Assembly (NCBI GenBank): GCA_002774185.1
Contig: PEZG01000017.1
Location: 1 to 9,779, forward strand
Direction: 5' to 3'
Source: Candidatus Roizmanbacteria bacterium CG09_land_8_20_14_0_10_41_9
GTDB taxonomy: Bacteria; Patescibacteriota; Microgenomatia; UBA1406; GWC2-37-13
DNA length: 9,779 nt
Part shown: positions 6,071-9,779 of the stretch, in pieces
How positions within the stretch are numbered: position 1 is the stretch's first letter
How the letters are laid out: each line of letters begins with the position of its first letter
The notes under the pieces: generated by a model
What the model saw: the letters and a program-made list of their open reading frames with translations, nothing else
Told to the model about the DNA's origin: nothing
Database searches by the model: none
Position numbers and translations under genes: made by a program

Positions 6071-7526
6071 ATTGCCCATTGTATCAAAAAATAGAGGTCT
6101 TATTTTACTCTTTTTGGCCGTATCATTCATTCGGCTCTACCGTTTGTCGGATTTCGCCATGTTCCTTAGCGATCAGGGACGGGACGCGATCATAGTAAAG
6201 CGCATTGTTACCGGCGAACACTTCCCGGCAATCGGCGCCCCTACTTCAATCGGACAAGTGTACTTAGGCCCCTTTTACTATTACTTTATTGCTCCATTTC
6301 TCTGGCTTTTCTCTTTTGACCCGGCAGGACTCGCCTTTGCGGTTGCTTTTTATTCCATATTGGGGCTTATCGTCTCATATCTATTGATAAAAAAGATTTT
6401 GGGGAGGTCGGTTGGGGCTTTTTTTCTTATCTTTGCCGGCTTTTCATTTGTCATGGTCGACACTTCAAGATTCTCATGGAACCCTAACCTTCTCCCGACG
6501 TTTTCCTTTTTGACACTGCTGCTCTACTACTTTATGCTTAAGGAGAAAAAATATGTCTATTCCATCCTTTTTGGCTCATTCTTTGCTTTTTGCCTGCAGT
6601 TGCACTACTTGAGCAGTCTTTTGGTTTTACCATTCTTCCTCTATCTTGTTTTAGGAAGCCGACTACATAAGGAATTTCTCCCAACTCTGAAGCGTCTTGC
6701 AGTTGCCTGTTTTGCCTTCCTGTTTTGGAATATTCCGTTACTCATATTTGATTTGAGACATGGGTTCTTAAATAGTAAGAATTTCTACAAATTGTTTACC
6801 GAACGCGCGATGGTTGAAAGCGGTTCTCTGTTCTCCCGACTTGCGCAAACAAGCAATTACTTTTTTTCTCCCCTTATCACCACGCATCTACCAAACCCTA
6901 TAGTCCTTCTTCTTATTCTTCTAATTCTTTTTGTATCTATTGTCACCTTCATAAGACAAAAACGCGATTCATTCCTATTCCTCAATTTGCTGAACATAAG
7001 TTCTTACCTTCTTTTCTTTAGCCTACTGAATTCACCCAAGTACACTCACTATTTTGGACCCATTTTTTTCAGTATGTTTTTCCTGATCGCATCTCTTTCT
7101 GTCTACGGTTGGAAAAGATCCCCTTATGGAAAAATACTCGTATGCATCGTGTTGATTCTATACCTATATACGAATGGAAGACAATATTACTTTCTGTTTG
7201 GAAAATCTTACGGTCAAATACTGCATGCGAAAACTGTAGCCGAGTTTCTTGCTCCCAAAATTGGGAATAGGCCATTTAATATCGCCACATGGCCAGTCGA
7301 ATTCGCGGAGGACCACTATCTTTACTTTCTCGAATTAAAAGGTCACGTGCCAGTCTCCCGAGAAAAAATAGAAATCAGCGACCAAATGTTCGTCCTTTGC
7401 AGTCAAAAACCGTGCCGCGTCATCCAGTCACCATCGTGGAACATTTCAATGTTCGGAAAAGCAAAAATTGCTACAATATGGGATGTTGAAAACATTACGA
7501 TTTATAAATTAGCGCATGACAAGTAA
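6042..7526 (+). CDS. GT39-family (PMT_2/ArnT-like) GT-C glycosyltransferase
   Basis: This membrane enzyme is expected to transfer a sugar from a polyprenyl-phosphate carrier to an acceptor outside the cytoplasm. It has 494 residues from ATG 6042. A first helix at about 19-33 is followed by FLSDQGRD (41-48), whose D44 and D48 are the expected catalytic acidic positions of this family. PTSIGQVYLGPFYYY (67-81), SRFSWNPNLLP (142-152) and YTHYFGPIFF (334-343) are further recognisable points. About ten to twelve helices run to about residue 385, and a soluble extracytoplasmic tail (about 395-494) has two cysteines near 453-458 in LCSQKPC. The start could be ATG 6042, preceded by a -10-like box, or TTG 6072; both overlap or abut the 5' end of the opposite gene. 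It is the first gene of an operon and overlaps the GT2 gene by 11 nt. The acceptor is unknown. Confidence 0.85.
   Translation: MPVRRPFRTILPIVSKNRGLILLFLAVSFIRLYRLSDFAMFLSDQGRDAIIVKRIVTGEHFPAIGAPTSIGQVYLGPFYYYFIAPFLWLFSFDPAGLAFAVAFYSILGLIVSYLLIKKILGRSVGAFFLIFAGFSFVMVDTSRFSWNPNLLPTFSFLTLLLYYFMLKEKKYVYSILFGSFFAFCLQLHYLSSLLVLPFFLYLVLGSRLHKEFLPTLKRLAVACFAFLFWNIPLLIFDLRHGFLNSKNFYKLFTERAMVESGSLFSRLAQTSNYFFSPLITTHLPNPIVLLLILLILFVSIVTFIRQKRDSFLFLNLLNISSYLLFFSLLNSPKYTHYFGPIFFSMFFLIASLSVYGWKRSPYGKILVCIVLILYLYTNGRQYYFLFGKSYGQILHAKTVAEFLAPKIGNRPFNIATWPVEFAEDHYLYFLELKGHVPVSREKIEISDQMFVLCSQKPCRVIQSPSWNISMFGKAKIATIWDVENITIYKLAHDK
6078..6086 (-). promoter_or_regulatory. Candidate extended -10 element of the PIG-V-like gene
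   Basis: On the minus strand TGATACAAT (an extended -10: TG, one base, TACAAT) ends 7 nt before the ATG at 6070. The -35 region is AT-rich with no match, which an extended -10 can tolerate. It lies inside codons 13-15 of the opposite GT39 gene. It supports 6070 over 6130 as the start codon. Confidence 0.4.
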
Positions 7527-8283
7527 CGAGATCACTATTACGTTAGTCATTCCCTGCTACAACGAGGAGGTGAATATCCAAAAGGGAGTACTGGATAAAA
7601 TCGGAAATTTCACGCAGTCCCATCCTAACTTTGCCGAAGTTTTGATTGTGGATGACGGATCCTCTGATCGTTCAAGAGAGATCGTAAAGGATAAGTATTT
7701 AGAAAAATTCCCAAAGTTTTCTCTTATGGAAAACAGTCATCAGGGCAAAGCATTTGCCGTGATTGCCGGTATCCGAAAGGCAAAGTCGCCGTATGTACTT
7801 TTTTCCGATATTGATCTCGCGACGCCGCTGGAAGAGTCTGAGAAACTGATAGACGAAGCAAAGAAAGGAACCAAAATCATCATTGGTTCAAGAAGTGCTA
7901 CTAGGAAAGGAGCACCGTTTTTAAGGAAAATTATGGCAGTTGGATTTATCTTTATCCGCAATTTTATGATCGGACTGAAGGGGGTCAGGGATACTCAGTG
8001 CGGATTTAAAATGTTCCATACCAAATCGGCCAATACGATCCTGGATGCGCTCATAGTGTTTAAAAAAAACAGGAAAGCGAAAGGATCGTCCGTATCCGCA
8101 GGGTTTGACCTTGAATTTCTTTTCTTAGCTCAGAAATTCTGTTTCAAGATTAAAGAGGTGCCTGTGACATGGCGTCATGTTGAAACGAAAAACGTGCATT
8201 TCATCGCGGATTCCATCGAAACGATAAAGGATATTCTCAGAATGAAATATTATGATATTAGGGGCGCGTATATTTTAAAATGA
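7516..8283 (+). CDS. GT2-family polyprenyl-phosphate sugar synthase (ALG5/DPM1-like)
   Basis: This GT-A-fold inverting glycosyltransferase is expected to load a sugar from a nucleotide-sugar onto a polyprenyl phosphate at the cytoplasmic face, making the lipid-linked donor used by GT-C enzymes. Its 255 residues hold the family motifs: VIPCYNEE (11-18), VDDGSSD (45-51), HQGKAFAV (75-82), the metal-binding SDIDLATP (97-104), GSR (124-126), DTQCGFKMF (159-167), GFDLEFLF (196-203) and VPVTWR (215-220). No membrane helices follow the catalytic domain, unlike GtrB-type members, so it resembles dolichyl-phosphate beta-glucosyltransferase (ALG5) or DPM1 in layout. ATG 7516 overlaps the preceding GT39 stop by 11 nt, and the stop overlaps the next ATG as ATGA, placing it between two likely user enzymes. 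The specific sugar cannot be read from the sequence. Confidence 0.92.
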   Translation: MTSNEITITLVIPCYNEEVNIQKGVLDKIGNFTQSHPNFAEVLIVDDGSSDRSREIVKDKYLEKFPKFSLMENSHQGKAFAVIAGIRKAKSPYVLFSDIDLATPLEESEKLIDEAKKGTKIIIGSRSATRKGAPFLRKIMAVGFIFIRNFMIGLKGVRDTQCGFKMFHTKSANTILDALIVFKKNRKAKGSSVSAGFDLEFLFLAQKFCFKIKEVPVTWRHVETKNVHFIADSIETIKDILRMKYYDIRGAYILK

Positions 8284-9488
8284 AAAAGTCCCTGGTTGAA
8301 GGTGTGGTTCTTCTATTAATCTCGATTATTTTGATTTTCTATCAATTCAATCAAATCCCAAAAAATCTCTCCTACGACGAGGTTGAATTCGCACGGTTAG
8401 CTCTTCATTTGGATAAGGTTCCCTATACCCCGTACAGTCCTCTTGCGACCGGACATTCCACATTGTATTTCTACATCATACTTTTCTCTTTTAAAATATT
8501 TGGTATCACTTCATTTGCGCTGCGCGTCCCCTCCGCTGCGTTTGGACTTCTTAATGTTTTCTTGATCTATATCCTCATGAGAAAAATATTTGATAATAAA
8601 AACAGTTTTATGCCGTTCCTTCTTGCACTTGTCTTTGTAACCCTGCGATGGTATTTCAATTTTGCCCGCTATGCATTCGAGGCAACCTTTCTATTATTTC
8701 TGGAATTATCCTCCATCACCCTATTTTTTGAATATGTTCGAAAAAAAGACAAATTTTTTCTTGCGCAGTCCGGTTTTTTTTCCGGACTCGCGTTCAACTC
8801 ATATCTTCCCGGCAGATTGTTTTTTCTCGTGCCTCTTTTTTTCTTGGCAATAAAACGGCGTCTCACATCCATTTTTGTTTTTATTATCCCGTTTCTCATC
8901 GTAATTACTCCTTTATGTTTATATCTGTGGGCTCACGGAGATTCCCGGGTCAATCAACAACTCTATCCGGTAAATACGGAATTAACTATCTCCCAAAAGG
9001 TTAACTTCCTTTCACAAAATGTAACGTTTTTCGTCTCAAGTTTTTTCATTAAAGGAGACATGAACGGGAGACATAATTATCCCAGGAAACCCAGTTTGAA
9101 TCCCATCGTTGGCGTATTTGTGCTCTTGGGACTATGCCTGTCGTTTTTGAAACTGTCTAATTTTTATAACCAATTTTTTTTAGCGTATTTTTTTATCTCC
9201 GCTCTGCCATCCCTCCTAACCTATCCTTGGGAAAACCCGAATATACTCCGTACGTTTACAGCGATTCCCTCCCTGGTTTTTTTTATTGGGAACGGCATCC
9301 AGTTCCTGATGAGATTGAAGGTTAAATTTCAAAAAAGATTGTTCGTATTCTTTGTTTTCGTTCTTTTTGCAATATCCTCGTTTTACGAAATACGGACGTA
9401 TTTCGTATACCAAAGCAAAGTATTTGACCAAGCGTTTGAGGCGGTTGGATCTTTGAAGGAGAATTTAATAAAACCCTATGTTAAATAG
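8280..9488 (+). CDS. GT39-family GT-C glycosyltransferase
   Basis: This is a second integral membrane glycosyltransferase of the PMT_2/GT39 type, likely using the lipid-linked sugar made by the upstream GT2 enzyme. It has 402 residues, somewhat short because it lacks an extended C-terminal soluble domain. The first helix (about 7-22) is followed by the catalytic loop NLSYDEVEFARLAL (29-42) with D33 and E34. Further conserved points are PYSPLATGHSTLYFY (51-65), LRVPSAAFG (81-89), FARYAFEAT (128-136), GRHNYPRKPSLNP (263-275) and ENPNILRTFTAIP (318-330). About ten hydrophobic helices are visible. The ATG overlaps the GT2 stop by 4 nt, and its stop is overlapped by 11 nt by the next gene, so all four genes probably share one transcript. 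The family call is firm; the sugar and acceptor are unknown. Confidence 0.9.
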   Translation: MKKSLVEGVVLLLISIILIFYQFNQIPKNLSYDEVEFARLALHLDKVPYTPYSPLATGHSTLYFYIILFSFKIFGITSFALRVPSAAFGLLNVFLIYILMRKIFDNKNSFMPFLLALVFVTLRWYFNFARYAFEATFLLFLELSSITLFFEYVRKKDKFFLAQSGFFSGLAFNSYLPGRLFFLVPLFFLAIKRRLTSIFVFIIPFLIVITPLCLYLWAHGDSRVNQQLYPVNTELTISQKVNFLSQNVTFFVSSFFIKGDMNGRHNYPRKPSLNPIVGVFVLLGLCLSFLKLSNFYNQFFLAYFFISALPSLLTYPWENPNILRTFTAIPSLVFFIGNGIQFLMRLKVKFQKRLFVFFVFVLFAISSFYEIRTYFVYQSKVFDQAFEAVGSLKENLIKPYVK

Positions 9489-9779
9489 TATTCTCCTCTT
9501 TTTAAAAAAACATTTCCTTATCGCGGCATTCCTCGTTCTTTTTGCTGTTAGTATTGGGTATAAATTCATTGCTTACCCTGCTCCATTTTATGATTGGGAT
9601 GAATCAATTTATGCGCAGGTGGGACGGGAAATGGTTGAAAGGAAAACACTCATTCCCCTTTGGCAGGGGAATTACTGGTTGGATAAGCCTCCCCTGGTCC
9701 CGTTCGCATACGGAGTTGTTTTGAAAATGGGAATCGCTTCTCCCGAATTGTCGACCAGATTTTTTACCCTTCTATTAAC
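9478..9779 (+). CDS. ArnT-like GT39 glycosyltransferase, C-terminus cut by window edge
   Basis: The frame is open from ATG 9478 to the right edge, giving 100 codons of a protein that is usually 450-550 residues. The N-terminal helix is at about 12-28. The segment FYDWDESIYAQVGREMVERK (37-56) carries the acidic pair D41-E42, and NYWLDKPPLVPF (65-76) is the KPPL motif typical of ArnT-like enzymes. The start overlaps the preceding stop by 11 nt, the same geometry as at the first junction of this operon. The enzyme is expected to transfer a sugar from a polyprenyl-phosphate donor on the outer membrane face. The acceptor is unknown, and lipid A is unlikely if the cell has a single membrane. Confidence 0.88.
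   Translation, partial: MLNSILLFLKKHFLIAAFLVLFAVSIGYKFIAYPAPFYDWDESIYAQVGREMVERKTLIPLWQGNYWLDKPPLVPFAYGVVLKMGIASPELSTRFFTLLL

Noticed and set aside
6071..6130. Longer N-terminus for the PIG-V-like gene (start at 6130)
   Set aside because: The extra 20 residues are hydrophilic, run into the conserved first helix of the opposite GT39 gene, and no ribosome-binding sequence or -10 box precedes the ATG. It cannot be fully excluded.
8281..8283. TGA recoded as an amino acid, as in some candidate phyla
   Set aside because: Reading through the TGA stops of the GT2, ATPase and PIG-V-like genes gives only short unrelated tails, and each TGA coincides with the family's normal end or a gene overlap.

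Overview
The window looks like a piece of a compact, moderately AT-rich bacterial genome with almost no spare DNA. Neighbouring genes in an operon overlap by 4 to 11 nt, and only two intergenic gaps exceed 100 bp. TGA ends several genes, so it is an ordinary stop codon here. The content (UppP, a WbaZ-type GT4, many small GT-C glycosyltransferases, a MacAB-type ABC exporter with no outer-membrane partner) resembles Candidate Phyla Radiation genomes of the Microgenomates type. That placement is an inference from gene style; no rRNA or marker gene is present to confirm it.

Layout. (1) 1-652, minus: undecaprenyl-diphosphatase UppP, cut by the window edge. (2) 764-1909, plus: a GT4 glycosyltransferase divergent from uppP. 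(3) 1880-1919: a heptanucleotide tandem repeat at the convergent junction. (4) 4808 to 1917, minus: a three-gene exporter operon of membrane-fusion protein, ATPase and FtsX/MacB permease. (5) 4931-6070, minus: a PIG-V-like GT-C mannosyltransferase. (6) 6042 to the right edge, plus: an overlapping operon of GT39, GT2 (polyprenyl-phosphate sugar synthase type), GT39 and the start of an ArnT-like GT39. No tRNA, rRNA, CRISPR array, transposase or phage gene was seen.

How the genes may work together. The GT2 enzyme would load sugars onto a polyprenyl phosphate at the inner face of the membrane. The four GT-C enzymes would use such lipid-linked sugars at the outer face. The GT4 enzyme would extend a glycan from a nucleotide-sugar, and UppP would recycle the undecaprenyl carrier. 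The set fits assembly of a surface polysaccharide or glycosylation of surface proteins. The exporter is inserted among these genes; its substrate cannot be read from the sequence.

The most interesting signals are non-coding. A long inverted-repeat element (CGAGTATATAC, one base, CGATCGTC, AT-rich spacer, GACGATCGGTATA) occurs twice, in the uppP/GT4 gap and in front of the exporter operon, lying against candidate promoters both times. Four of the five genes that begin a transcription unit have a -10-like hexamer only 6 to 8 nt before the ATG and no Shine-Dalgarno sequence, which suggests leaderless transcripts. Two GT-C genes are head to head with overlapping 5' ends and promoters inside each other's coding sequence. 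The protein-coding genes themselves all belong to recognisable families, and I saw no clearly new protein system.
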